Assembly (NCBI GenBank): GCA_935421135.1
Contig: OW285193.1
Location: 15,734,099 to 15,798,098 of the forward strand
Direction: 5' to 3'
DNA: 64,000 bases
Source of the DNA: Bugulina stolonifera
Lineage: Eukaryota > Bryozoa > Gymnolaemata > Cheilostomatida > Bugulidae
Below, piece after piece: positions 33,800-46,177 of this stretch (positions are counted from its first letter, which is position 1; every line of letters begins with the position of its first letter). A program made the translations under genes and the position numbers. Below the pieces are notes generated by a model, which worked only from the letters and a program-made list of their open reading frames with translations, had not been told where the DNA came from and ran no database searches.

Positions 33800-36000
33800 T
33801 TATGTTATATACAATTGTATTAAGCCCTGGGAAGAATACATGGCATCTACCCTATTACATTTAGAAAGATGTGACTTTAGCTTTGCTAGCCAGTGATAGT
33901 GGTATGGTTGGAATCTTGCATTCAAACTTGGCTGCCTTCTTTGTTCTACAAGAAAATTTGAGGATCCCATACTTGTTATTGAATTACAAATTATTGAACT
34001 ATGTTTAATTAAATCTTTTGGTGTGCGTGATAAATTGAATGGGGTTTGTATCCCACTGCGCCATATTTGCACTGATGTTATGTCTACGCCATATTTGCAC
34101 TGATGTTATGTCTAACAGGTGTTACAGGGGGTCTCCATAGAAGAAATAAAGATCTATTTAAAATGCTGATACAATAGGGTCATAGTATATGTGGTACAGC
34201 ATTCTATGAATACATTAAATCAAGTGTAACAGGATTCATTTCTATATAATATTGTCATAATATGGAGCATGTAGTTGATAATAGTATTATATTGAAATAA
34301 TTCCAATAGCATGTATTGAACATGCATGTAGTTATTTCGTAACTGATTCAAGAAATAAACAACTAGGATCCTATTTCAAGATATATATGCTCAATCTATT
34401 GTGTACCAACTAAATAGAGTATAGATTGTGCGTTGGATTGTTGAAATGTTTTTCTAAGATCAGGCGACAAGATGCAAAGTACTAAATGAATGGTAGATAA
34501 AGTTTGTTTCTATTTTATACATTACCTCATCATTGTGTTGAGTAAAAGTCTTTCTGCGGGATTGGTCTTAGCTCTACTATCCTCTGTGAGATGTACTCCC
34601 TTATCTTTATTAGTGTTCAACTGTGGTAATACTGTCTTTATGTTCATCTGCATTCGGTTTCTTCTTGGCGATACTTGTTCGTCCATCTTTGCTTTTTCAG
34701 AGGAATTATAAATGCTGTTGAGTTGAGTGTCCATAAAATTCAGTTTTTCTTTATTATTACTGTTATGTACAGTACTCGTGTTCGCGTAAGATAAAGTTCG
34801 GTTCCACTTCTTATTGGCTGATAGGCCTCGTTTTAAATGTTTCTTCTTCCGTGCTTGAGGATTGCCAATCTCGTCATATTTTGAGCACCTGATAGTTACT
34901 CTCTGTACACCTTCTCCATAGTCCAACAGCTCTTCTAGAGGCACGTGCAAGGTGTTGGGTGCTGGTGGCACTTCAGAGATTATTGTTACAGTATTTGTAT
35001 TGTGATGTAACCTGCTCAGTGATTGGCTGTAATCCGATTCCACTGAATCAAATGATTCGGAATCGAAACTTGTATCTGACGATGATAATCTTGGCAATGA
35101 ATAATTGGAATGGAAGCAGGCAGATGTCTCGGAGTTATGGCCACTATATGCCACATGATTTGCTCTGTTCAGGCTATAAACATAGAATACAGTAAAAACT
35201 TCAATTTCATAAGTAAACAGTAAAATGTAGGTTTGTGGTACATTTCTCATCAAAACAGAAATATAATAATACACAGTTGTAAAAGCAACCACATATTATT
35301 AAAAGAATTACTTCTAGTAGTTCAGTCATGTATGCAGTGGTCAAAGTCTAAGAAAAGAGGTGGGGGTCTCGAGGGTACTGAACCGTCCAAATGGCGGGAT
35401 GGGTCTGGGAGGGGCGCTTGAGCACCCTCCCAGAAATTGGAAACCTTATCAAAATTAGACACCAAAATGGTGCAAAATCCAAGAACTTCAGGTTAAAATA
35501 TGGTCCAAGATCTTAAGGTTTTAAGAGAAAACTTCGTTGCTATAAAAGAAGGAAAGTAAATGGCAATGCATTTGACTTATTATAATAGCAATCTGTAGGG
35601 GGTCTATAAGTCTGAGGGACCCCTTGAAAGTTATGGTGGGGGGACTCCGTCCCTCACGACCCCCCCCCCAACTTTGACCACTGCATGTATGTTTGATGTG
35701 TGAATTGAAAGTGTTGGAAAATAAATCAATTTAGTCTTCTAATCCTACTCACCTGTCAATCACGTGAATAAATGTGTCTTGTTTATCAATGCAGCGCCCT
35801 GTCAAATATATGTTCTCTGTGGAGATAGCCGGTAAAAATCCATTTTCATTATCATCCATGTCTAGAGGACTCAGGTCGTGCATACACTTTGGGCAACACT
35901 TCTTAGTGTTACCAGTAGATACTTTCCTTTCTCTTTTCATCCGTCTCTTCTGATTAGACTTGTTGGCGTGTTGAACTGTCCTCTTTGGTAGATGGTTATG
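33800..36000 (-). CDS. Unrecognised Ser/Lys-rich protein, 5' end not found
   Basis: Two exons are well supported: 36000-35753 (82 codons plus two bases) and 35173-34522, joined in phase (GAC AG/C CTG) with good sites. The first encodes a basic stretch (KRTVQHANKSNQKRRMKRER), then CCPKC, a short Cys cluster. The second is rich in Ser and Asp (SSSDTSFDSESFDSVESDYS), then basic (ARKKKHLKRGLSANKKW). No membrane segment or domain that I recognise. It may end at TAA 34522-34524, or use donor ATGATGAG/gtaatg to join an in-phase exon 34055-33800 of 85 codons whose acceptor tract is poor. Upstream, an exon ending CGACATTACGAG/gtgagt near 36366 may belong. Start codon unresolved. Function not inferred; charge pattern suggests a nuclear or scaffold protein, weakly. 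Confidence 0.5.
34073..34130. repeat. 28-bp direct duplication
   Basis: gccatatttgcactgatgtt atgtcta occurs twice in tandem. It adjoins the candidate acceptor of the possible last exon of the minus-strand gene. Confidence 0.85.
35335..35683. mobile_element. hAT-like MITE, 349 bp, perfect target duplication
   Basis: Ends CAGTGGTCAAAGT and ACTTTGACCACTG are exact complements, flanked by a perfect 8-bp duplication CATGTATG (35327-35334 and 35684-35691). GC-rich interior with G and C runs, no coding capacity. Inserted in the intron between the two exons of the minus-strand gene. The exact duplication suggests a recent insertion. Confidence 0.88.
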
Positions 36001-39000
36001 CTAATCATAATAGTAACATTGTAAATAATAATATTCGATGAAAAACTAGTAAAGGTTGGCATGTAAGTGAGCTATAAAGTAATTATATTAGAAGTTTATA
36101 AAAATAATATAATATCGTGTTGATTATAATCTGTATATATAATCTGTTCTCCTACTTTAACTAGGGGTGCACGGTTACAGAAAGTTCAGGAGTCACATTT
36201 TAAAAAAAAGTTTCAAAGGAATTTTGCAATAATGTAGATCAATCGATCTATCCCTGGTGGAATTATTGTGCAGACAACTTGGTTCATTTTAATCTGAAGA
36301 AGGCCAAGTTCTTAAGTGTTTTGCTTCTCCGGTACAGCTCTAGCTAAGCCGTAATTAGACTCACCTCTCGTAATGTCGTCTGAGAAGGAAAAGTAGAGTT
36401 TATTAATGGCAATGCCATCTGGTGACCCTTCCAATAGTCTTACAATAAACCTTCTCTCACAAACTTTAGATTGGAAATATTAATACATTTCAATGTATGT
36501 ATATTCACTCACAGTTAAAGTCAAGCAGAAAATTGCAAGTATACAGCGAAACAAAGCTGCCTTTCAGTTGAATTATTACTATTACAATGTATAATATGAT
36601 GCATGACAGAGTAGCCTGCAATCTTTAAATATAATGTAGAGGCTTTATAACATTATTATATACGTTGCAACTAAGGCCTGCTTGTACTCAGTCAGATCCT
36701 TTGCTCAGTTTATTCCTCAGTGATATGACAGGAAATTGTTTCTAAAACGAATTCTTAGTATAAGACATAAACCAAAAAGCTCAAATAATTTAAAAATGAG
36801 GATATTAGTTGAATGCTGCTTAATTTTCAGGTGACCACATGAGGGAGCAGCTAGTGCTATCACATTGCACACTGGGTTCTTGTTATCTCCCCACCCCCTG
36901 ATATATGCCTGACATGGTACAAAGAAATAAGTCAATTATGTTTAGGCCTACTTATTAATGTAATAATGTCAATTTGATTCTTCAAAATTGAAGGTGTTTA
37001 GGAGAGCAGAGCATTTTGATTTACATGCAAATTGTCTAGATTGGCAATAAATAATATGTTAATGGAGGCAAAAAAAATTCTATCTACACACGCATTTTGC
37101 TGTTTTCTGCAGAATATATGTTATAATATTATGTGTAAAAAGTGTACATAATATACAGGTGTGTGTGTGTATATAGAGAGCCTACTCTAATCTAGAGTTT
37201 GGTCAATGACCAATCACTTGATGAGAAATCCTCAAAGTTAATTGAATGGAAATAATAATTACAATAAATACAATGCTGTAGTTGTGACTGCTAACAATTT
37301 AAATTTGTAAACATGCATAATCTGATGCAGTGCTGACGCCAGCAACATCTACCCCATGGTCTGCTATGGGAATAACTTTGCTATAGAAAATACATGAAGT
37401 CCATTGACAAGTTATTCAAAATAATAAAGAAACTCATTGTTATTGACTACAGTAACTATTGTGTAATTTCACAGAGGGGAGGTAAACCTTTACTGGTCAG
37501 ACAGAAATAAAAACAACCTACAAAAAGAATGCCCAGGCAGTTGTTCAATTCATTTATGCGTAAATTTACTCCAGGAGATTAATTGCTTCCTTTTTGTCAA
37601 AGTCTATATTGTTTTCTCTATTTTGCTGTAAAGTCTCAAATAATACCCGGTAAACAGGGTTAGAAGTGAGGGTACGCAGGAGTATACACTGTGTGTATCT
37701 GCCTCATGTTCACTGGGTACATGGTTAGCGAGTATGCACACTCATTCTATTGATTGTTTTACTATATATGATAATCAATATAATATTACAAATAAATAAA
37801 TGTTTTATAAATATATGTTATATTTTAATATTATAATATGGTATATTTATAATGTACAACGTAACTACAACCATGTTTGTAATAAGAAAAAAAATGTAAT
37901 ACCGTAAAGTCAGCTGCTAGAAAGTGAAATACCGAGTTAGGGTATGGTAAGTATATACAGGTACCATTACTTACATGTGCATGTGAGTTACGAATCACCA
38001 GAACCGAGTCTTCTTTTATCATCTGCATCATAAATGATATATGACCATGTTTTATGTACATGTATGTTGTATACTCAATCTGCATACAGTGTACTGTTTC
38101 GGTGTTGTATATTAATACATGTAGCTCATAGACATGTACATGTAGGTGTTGGCATGCTACCTGGGAGAATAGTGTTACTACTGATAGACTATGCACAATA
38201 TTCACTAAGAAAGCAAATAAACATTTTTAATTACATAATATCAAATACTTTGATGATCTGAGAAACCAATATTGGTTTAGACTTGATTGAATGAAGCAAT
38301 GACTGTAAGAACATGTTCTGTCTCCAGTATATAGAGTTTCAGCTAACACTACACACTGTTTCAATAGCTACTCACAGTTTAACTGTTTACATTAGAGATC
38401 TGCACCTTGACTACCTCTCAACTACTTCTATTACATATTCCCAGGAATATAACCAGTGATATACCCATTGGCTGGTTATAGGAAACATTGCATTTCTTAT
38501 AAAATCATTCTTGTTAAACCTATCTGCATGTACTATCACTAACTGATATATTGTATTATAAGGCATTGATCTGGCTTTATTACTGCCAAAGCTTCTCTCT
38601 GTATAACAGTTGCACACAGACTGTAAACTGTAATTTTAGAGCTGACAACAGAAGCAAAAGCTCTGCATTGCCTTTGTTTTGTAGTGTTATTCATAACTTA
38701 TTATTGATGTCTGGGGGCCAAGCTATAATTATTGAGCCTAGCATCATTTGCTGAGTTGAGATAAGATAACTCCATCAATCATTATTACATAATCTCACTT
38801 CACTTTGTGTTTTACTGTTTATTGTTGCATCACTTTTACAACACATTGTTATATTTATAGTTTACATGGAGTGATCTAACTTCCTGTCTATAGTCCTTGT
38901 CAACCTTTTTGCTCACATGACTTTGAGCAATGTTAGATAAGATAACACACTGTACAACATTAGCGTTTTCTCTCTCATATAAGGCAATGATGGAGCTTCA

Positions 39001-39192
39001 TAACATTACTGATATACATGTACGTTTACTTCCCAGATAAGAGGAGCCACGTTGCAGATAATGGCAGTGGACTACAAGATGCTTAGTACCTGAGTAGCGT
39101 ACTCGTAGGCTACACTCTGTTGTACAGAACAAGAGAGGATAACTCAAAATTAACCTTGGTGACCAGTCAAGCATTTACGTGTAGCCTACTAC

Positions 39193-39334
39193 CAGGCTTG
39201 CCAAGTTCGACTGATGAAAATCAGGGAGATTCAGCATTTGGGTGGGAGGTGTCCATGTTGGGTGGGTGGGGTACCAAAATTTGAGTTGAAAATCAGGGAG
39301 TCTCCTGCGGAATCAGGGAGCCTTGGTAAGCCTG
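39193..39334. mobile_element. Short hAT-like MITE, TTGCCAAG family, copy 2
   Basis: Ends CAGGCTTGCCAAG and CTTGGTAAGCCTG are complementary with one mismatch; flanks CCTACTAC / TGTACTAC could be a decayed 8-bp duplication. Interior repeats aaaatcagggag three times in part. Shares the TTGCCAAG terminus with 333-656 and 40214-40534. Confidence 0.65.
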
Positions 39335-40213
39335 TGTACTACATGTAGATGTACAATATTTTACATGTACCTCTGATGCAATAATATCAGGTAGACCAAC
39401 AATTTTATTTATTACATAGGTCTCTTGCTCTTCAGTCTATCTGGCATTGGTCAACAGGTGCCCCCTGGTTAATCACAGTTTACTGTATTTAATATGCTCT
39501 CTCCACCAGTATGTCTGTGTGAATTGTGAAGGTATTAGTATTAGTATTTCCTTATAGGATATAGAAGCCCATTCTTTAACTTGTTAAAAACACTGTAATA
39601 CCCAATATACATGTGCATGTACATGTATCTATGGCTTGGGAAAAGCCTATGCTGTACTTAGGTGGACCTGAATATGATTATAATTATAATATGCTAAATA
39701 ATTATCATGACCATCAACCTACATGCATGACAAGACTAGTAACTGTATGTTATATGTATTAATGTGTCAAATTATTCCCACTCTAGCTAGTCTACACTGT
39801 ATAGTCTATTAGTCTATAGCATTCATGTTTTAGCCAATCTTACAGCCTGTCCTTACTCCAACCAGTCCAACTTTGTGTGTTACTGGAATTAGGTAGCACC
39901 TTTTATTCTCACACACTGTAATGTAGGTACAACTGACAAGGGCAAGTAGGTGCTGCCGGGATAGTACTTTAGGGTTGTCTTCTTTTTCAAATCAACATGA
40001 GCATGTTTGTCTTGACTGCACCATCTCATCGTTTAGAAATGTAGTCTACATCAGAGCCATTGAGCCTGGCTCTGGTTTCCATCATCAGCTACTACCCACT
40101 CATTCATTAGAGTGACTAGACTAATTTTTATATATTTGGTAAAATATGTCCATAGGCCACAACTACAGAGCTAAACCATTCTGGTGACTGGTCGTGGCTA
40201 TTAGACCAATATG

Positions 40214-40534
40214 CATACTTGCCAAGGAGCAAGAGCGAAAACCTGGACTTGTCTGCTTAAAGTCCCTGGACATGCATGTAGTTGAGTATATTATTGGAAT
40301 AAAACTCTTGCATAAAAAGTGCCAAATTATCCATTTTAGTGCTATTTGGTGGTTTTTGAAATATTTTCTATGTAAATGACTATTTTAGATTGTATCAATT
40401 GTTTTACGAGGCTTGGTAACATTTTGACCATAGGATAAAATCAGGACATCTGGAAAATTTGAAGGCACAGGTACAAAAACAAGGGTGTGTTCAGACTTTA
40501 GAGCCAGACTAAATCTGGACACTTGGCAAGTATG
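40214..40534. mobile_element. hAT-like MITE, TTGCCAAG family, copy 3
   Basis: Ends CATACTTGCCAAG and CTTGGCAAGTATG are exact complements; flanks CCAATATG and CCAACATG match at seven of eight positions, fitting an 8-bp hAT duplication. Interior collinear with 333-656. Confidence 0.82.
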
Positions 40535-40764
40535 CCAACATGTAATTGATCACAGGATGACCACGTGTTAGTGAGGATTACCAAGTGGGAATTTCTGGTA
40601 TTTCCCATATTAGTGGGTTGACGTAGCTACTTGTTTTCAAGTATACAGCCAATAGAACCCTAGGTAACCCTAATCAATCACAAAAGGTTTGAAGTACAGG
40701 CATTGTTAAGTAAGGTCTTGGTGGTGAAAGGAATAATATATAATATAATGATATACAGGGTACT

Positions 40765-43353
40765 ATGGCTTCTCTAAGATGTAAGAAGGTGAGATCTGAT
40801 CAAATCACATAATTATATTGACTGTTGACTGATTAGTTTGAACTTGTGATTATGTTTTAGTGTCTTGTATCATTGAAAGTTTTGGTGATATTAGCTTAAA
40901 ATATCTAGCCCATCTAGACGGTTCCTGAGATATGCATAAACACTCATTATATAGTCTAACATACAGCTGAATGTTTATATATATTATATCATCACATTAC
41001 ATCTTATTTTGCCATCCCATTTCATTTGCATGTCGATAATACTGTTATTAGCCTACGTGTGAACTGTAGTGTGACTTTGAACGGAACACCAAAACTCAAA
41101 TGATTGCTTGTAGGCTGAGGACTGGAGTAGAAAACAACAGAAACGTAATGCTTATGTATATGATGATAATTATGAAGAATCAACTGCTGTCACTACTGTA
41201 GCTACTATGGAAGTTAAACCTGTCTCAGAAATAAATGTAAGTGTTTACAAGACAGGTGTTAGGAATAACTTTCTCCAAAGCACACATGATCACTAATGAC
41301 TACCAGATTATCATATTGGTTATCAAGTTGTACAAGTACCTCCACTGCAATCAATGTACATGTACTAATTGCTTTGGTAGAAATTACATACAATGTACAT
41401 GTTGTAGTGTGTTACTGTTAGGCTGAGGTGTACTTGAATTCATGTCCAAGTTAATATCTTAGAAAAACTCCAATTTTCTCACACCTAAATTATTCATATT
41501 GGTAATACCACATTGGATATGCACTCTCTCTGTGTAACAAATTACATTATTGTAAAAAGGAGGATAAGTGTTCGCATACATGTGCAATGGTCTAATCTCA
41601 CATGCGCAGCTGTTTTGCTGTGTGGAAAGATAGTGCAGTTACATCACAAAAGTTATCTTGGGTAATAACCTGTAGATAGAACTGGCTTTGTGTTATCTGG
41701 TTTTTCAGCAATGACGCAGGTTATCTGCAAGGACGTGGGTCTGAGTCCCGCCAATGACCTGGAGGTTTTCGTCCCGAAGGTTTTCCCTTTGTGCCATATC
41801 AAACTATAATAATATCCAGCTCTAAGTGCCGTGGTGGCCCCTCAACTAGCTCTTCTATTGGGCAGCCACGTTAAAGAATTGTGTTTGGCGCCACAGAATT
41901 ATTATTATTATTATTATAGCAGTCCTATGAAACTTGTCAGTGTAGCCTTTGATTCTTGACTCTATGAACCTTGTGACAATAGCCTTTGGTTTATGTAGAA
42001 TGAGAAGCATATGGTGTATTCATGTAGTCCTGAGATAAGAAAGAGAATCTCATTGAAGTCAAGGTCATTGGATGAATGGAAGAACAGAAACTCTTCCCCT
42101 CATCTCAAGAGTAAGTAGGAGTTGTCTGTACTCTTATGTTAATACATGTACAGACTCTATGTACAGATATAATGCGTATATTTCATCTGCCAAAACCTTT
42201 ACGCAGATGGATCACTACTACTTACTGTATTCATGCATACAATGACAGGCCTAATGACAAATGTGGTGATTTTGCAATTACAGACCCTTAGTTCATATTG
42301 CTATAATAACCGCACAGTAGGCGATAAACAAAGCGATTAGGCGGTTAACCAGGAAAACTTTTGCTTTATAAATATTGTCTATAAAATTTGTTACGTTTAA
42401 AAATATGCAAGAGTGTCAAAAATATAATTGCAATGTATAATTGTTTGTGTGGGCAAATGTGTTACAAGTGAATGATTGATTTTAAGTGAGTTTCTCTCAA
42501 CTACTTAGGGTCACATGATCACCTTCGTGACAGCAAAGACAGTTCTCTCTCCTCACTATCTATTCGCTCATTGAATTCAGAGGCATCCAATAGGGAGGCT
42601 GCTGTAAGGCCCACTAGTATAGAACTACCAAACTGTGTTGCAACTCAGCTCTCCACTTTAAGGTATGTCATAACGCCAATCCTATTTTGTCACCTGAAAT
42701 AATTGTTTGATATGCACTTAGATTAGCCTGCATTTGTGATATTATACTTTCCATATGCCACGCCCATGTCATGATACACTTGCGTCATAATATCATAAAT
42801 AATCTCTGATTTATGCATTCAACATTGAGCTAGTAAAAAAGACATGCACTGGATGTGCTCTGTGCAGTGTGTAGATTTGGTTTCAGTACAAGTAGGCTAC
42901 TGAGTGAACTTTACACTGAGCTATGCAGATGCCTCTCCTATTAGTAGAGAGTTGCCCTCTTCTCATCTTTATTTATTATTCAACTAGAAAACATGTAGAT
43001 ACATCTACTGCACAGAAATACTCATGCCGAGTAAAATATATAGCCTACCTATCTATGACAACGAGTATGAGAATATATTATTTCATAATTATATTTGTAG
43101 CTGCAGTGTTACTGTTGATGGAGTCCAGGTAAGAGAAAGGTCAGATAACTTCCCAGCTGTGGATGCCTTGACTTCTCCTGACGCCAAGCGAGCCAGACCA
43201 GGAACAGAAGCTGATTTGTGTGAACTCTTTGGTATTGAAATGGCACAAGGTGTTAGGGCCATTTCAGACATTTACACACGTGAAAAAGTTAAGCAAGATC
43301 TGCGAGCTACACTCTTTGCAGCAAGGTTTCCCTCAGCTGCATCTGCACCGTAA
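40765..43353 (+). CDS. Unrecognised 221-residue protein
   Basis: Exons 40765-40788, 41114-41236, 41999-42110, 42509-42662, 43101-43353; all phases agree and splice sites are good. The protein is hydrophilic and basic/Ser-rich (RKRISLKSRSLDEWKNR, DSSLSSLSIRSLNSEASN), without signal peptide or membrane segment. The last 60 residues look folded (DLCELFGIEMAQGVRAISD, then YTREKVKQDLRATLF) and follow a short SPDAKRARPG segment that could be a nuclear localisation signal. The first exon encodes only MASLRCKK. I do not recognise a family. A nuclear or cytoskeletal regulatory protein is possible but not shown. The exon structure makes it a likely real gene. Confidence 0.65.
41700..41920 (+). mobile_element. 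Possible tRNA-derived SINE with ATT tail
   Basis: A pol III B-box-like stretch ggtctgagtccc at about 41739-41750 and a 3' (ATT)n tail at about 41897-41920 bracket a non-coding segment in intron 2 of the preceding gene. No clear A box or target duplication. Confidence 0.35.
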
Positions 43354-44538
43354 TTGTAATGTTACTACATTATATTCATTAATTCTTCTATTTCTCCTAC
43401 TTCTTTTCTGTAGGTACTATGTTTTATTTAATTTGCTTTTATTTTCTTTGTGGAAAATTTTATACTGTGTTTTATTGTCTTCTCTTCTAATCTGTCATTA
43501 GATATGTTTGTATGGAAATGCCATACCTACATGTTGTATGTCTACAAATCTGCACATGCTCTATATTTACTGTAACATATCCCACTGCCAATATATTATT
43601 CTATATACACGAATTGGCCTCTAAATTTTTCTTCTATAAAAGCATATTGTTTTATATTTTTCTAAACTACGAGTACAACAGGAATAACTGAATCAAATAG
43701 ATAAACTGAATACGGGCAACACTAAATTCAAACCATTGTATTCTATACATGTATATTCTATGTTGCACACAACATGAACTTTAGCCAAAGCCTAATATGG
43801 GTTAAAGGTTAAGATTACCAAATGTTATGCTTACAGAGCCTTGACTGAGTCAATATTGGATAGACAAATCGTATTTTATCAATAATGATTCATTGATGAG
43901 AGCTTCCTAGCCTACAATGCTGTGAGCAATTATTAAACTATGGATTTTAGAGTATTGAACCAATACTATCGAGTATTCAAATAAACATTTTGTACAGCAT
44001 GTCAATTGTCATTGTCACACTTCATTAGAAAACATCGTTGCTAATTATATAATATGAAGTTTAGAAGTTGCCTTCTGCCGGTTGTATTTCCGCATTGGGA
44101 AAATCTATCAAATCCAAACTTTTTATCAACGTGCCCGTGCTTACAAACATCATATCAGCCAATAACATTCTGGTAAATCCTAGCGTAATGCTATACCTCT
44201 GCACGCAATATAAGTCAATGATGGTCGCGTCGAATATATTTAACATGTACAGTAACTTAATGCACTCAATCCAAATCTACTCTATTATTTTTTTAATTTA
44301 TAGAATGATAATTTTGTAGTTTTTATTTTGTTAAAAAGCCTGATAGTTAATAGTTATATAGCAATAATAATTGTTATTAATTGCATATTAAATTAATGGT
44401 GTAATAATACACATATTTTTTCATGACATTATGTTGATTGCAGGTTATTTTTTATATTAATTTTTTTTTAAAAAATAAAATTGATTTTCTTATTTTGTGA
44501 ATTATTATTATTATATTTATTGGATTTTATTTTTACTA
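43354..44538. other. Intergenic, no gene seen
   Basis: Presumed 3' untranslated region of the 221-residue gene followed by AT-rich sequence. Open frames near 44061-44319 overlap on both strands and resemble nothing known. Confidence 0.45.
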
Positions 44539-44670
44539 GTGTTGTGAATTAACTACTCCAGTTTATAGATTTATGTAGTGATACATATTTCATCACCTCT
44601 ATCTACTTACTGCCAGTCTTAGTATCTAGCGTTACATTACCCAATTTTACCTTGCCTAACGGGAGTCATA
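44539..44670. repeat. 132-bp direct repeat, copy 1
   Basis: gtgttgtgaattaactactc ... ttgcctaacgggagtcata. About 88% identical by eye to 45197-45328; the two copies flank a LINE fragment. Confidence 0.85.
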
Positions 44671-44822
44671 AGTCTTTACCTCAGAATTTACCTCAGATGA
44701 GGTAGGACTCCGCCAGCAATTTTACGTAAATCTATAAGGGAGTCTCTAGTTTTAACTATTTTTGGACTAGGAGATCTGCAATTTTTACAGTATATCACTG
44801 TTTAGGATTGGAGGTCGGTTTC

Positions 44823-45196
44823 TCATCTTATCTCACGAATTGTTCGTGGCAGGAAACAAGAGTAGTAAATACATTTTTTGGCTGATATTGAGGTTGGCTC
44901 TCCTCTGGCAACTGCTCTAGTGGTCATTGTTACCATCTCTCTGTCACCCACAATATCATCATATGCTCTGGATAGAGTGGAACGTTGTTCTGAAGAATCC
45001 TGGTCAGTAGACACAGGCGGTGGTTCTTTTCTTCTATTTTCCAGGGTCCGGATCTCTAACTGATCTCTCGCCTCTGATACACTGTCAGTACGCTCCATTA
45101 GGTTAGCTATAAACCGTATGGCACTGTTCTAGATGAGTTCTATATCATGGATCTTGTTCTTAGTTGAACGGTCCCATACTACATCTTCATACTCAA
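44823..45196 (-). pseudogene. Non-LTR retrotransposon C-terminal fragment
   Basis: Reading the minus strand: LEYEDVVWDRSTKNKIHDIE, an in-frame stop, then AIRFIANLMERTDSVSEAR, LEIRTLENRRK and CFLPRTIREIR. This is the segment after reverse transcriptase in many animal LINEs (...LEYAS.VWDP...AARF...T...LE.RR..... FLPRTI..WN). Similar in ending to 53579-54040. Inactive. Confidence 0.75.
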
Positions 45197-45328
45197 GTGT
45201 TGTGAATTAATTACTTCAGTTTATAGATTTATGTAGTAATACACGTTTCATCACCTCTATCTACTTACTGTCAGTCTTAGTCTCTGGAATTATATTACCC
45301 AATCTAACCTTGCCTAACGGGAATCATA
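45197..45328. repeat. 132-bp direct repeat, copy 2
   Basis: Second copy of 44539-44670, same orientation, beginning directly at the end of the LINE fragment. Confidence 0.85.
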
Positions 45329-46177
45329 CTTGTATGCTTTAGTCTATTTTTTACTGTCAATGGCCATGGCGCTAGTGAGTTAAATGTACAAACCTCATGT
45401 CTTGAAGACAGATTTGGAGTAATCTTTCGCTTCCTCAAAATATTGTTGTTGAGGCAGAGTTGTGTGCGGTGGTATAAATAGGGCAACAAATAATCGAACT
45501 TAGAAGACTCACTATGACACAACTTCTTCTTGACTATCACCTTTTATAGGGTAATGAAAAGACTCTTACGCCGCTCTGCAAAGTAAGTCTCACCCAACCC
45601 AGCTAAGGTTAAACTGTACGAAGCAATTGATACTGAATCCAGTGAGTGGTTTTGGTATCTGTGGTGCTTTAGTTTCTTTCTGTGGCTTACTCAGTAATGT
45701 TTTCTTTATCTAATTATCTTTTTATTGTACTATCACTTTATTATTTGTACATACAATTTTGAGGTTATTAGCCCTGCCTCAGTTATATTTATGTACCAAT
45801 GAAAACTCACATGATTGACCAATCAGTTTATGTAGCAGCTGAATTATATGACAGAGAGCTCACTACTACAACTCTGCAAAATCGAAAACAATCTTACCCA
45901 ACCTGGAAAATCTCTGATCTGTCGAGAAGACAACTTCAAATACTTCTTTGGATTTCACAAGCCTTTTTTCTTCATATTCATAACCTTGCAGCCTAAGTTT
46001 TAGATAGGCACTTATTTGTTCTCGCTAATAGCACTTTCTAAAGGTTTGTATCATCTACATTGAATTTTGATTAAAATTAGGAAATGTGTTCTCAGTATTT
46101 CTGAATTTTTTTATGCACTCGTTAGCGATGTTTATATATGTACATGTGCAGTGTACTGTGTAGCCTACTATTCAGTG

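Larger units (their letters stand above)
36001..40764. other. Long intergenic region, no gene supported
   Basis: About 4.8 kb. It may contain 5' exons and the promoter of the minus-strand gene at its left end. Open frames (for example 37831-38205 minus) lack splice-coherent partners or recognisable motifs. Two small inverted-repeat elements are listed separately. Confidence 0.5.

Noticed and set aside
41730..41760. Functional tRNA gene
   Set aside because: Only a B-box-like motif; no cloverleaf could be formed. Listed as a possible SINE instead.
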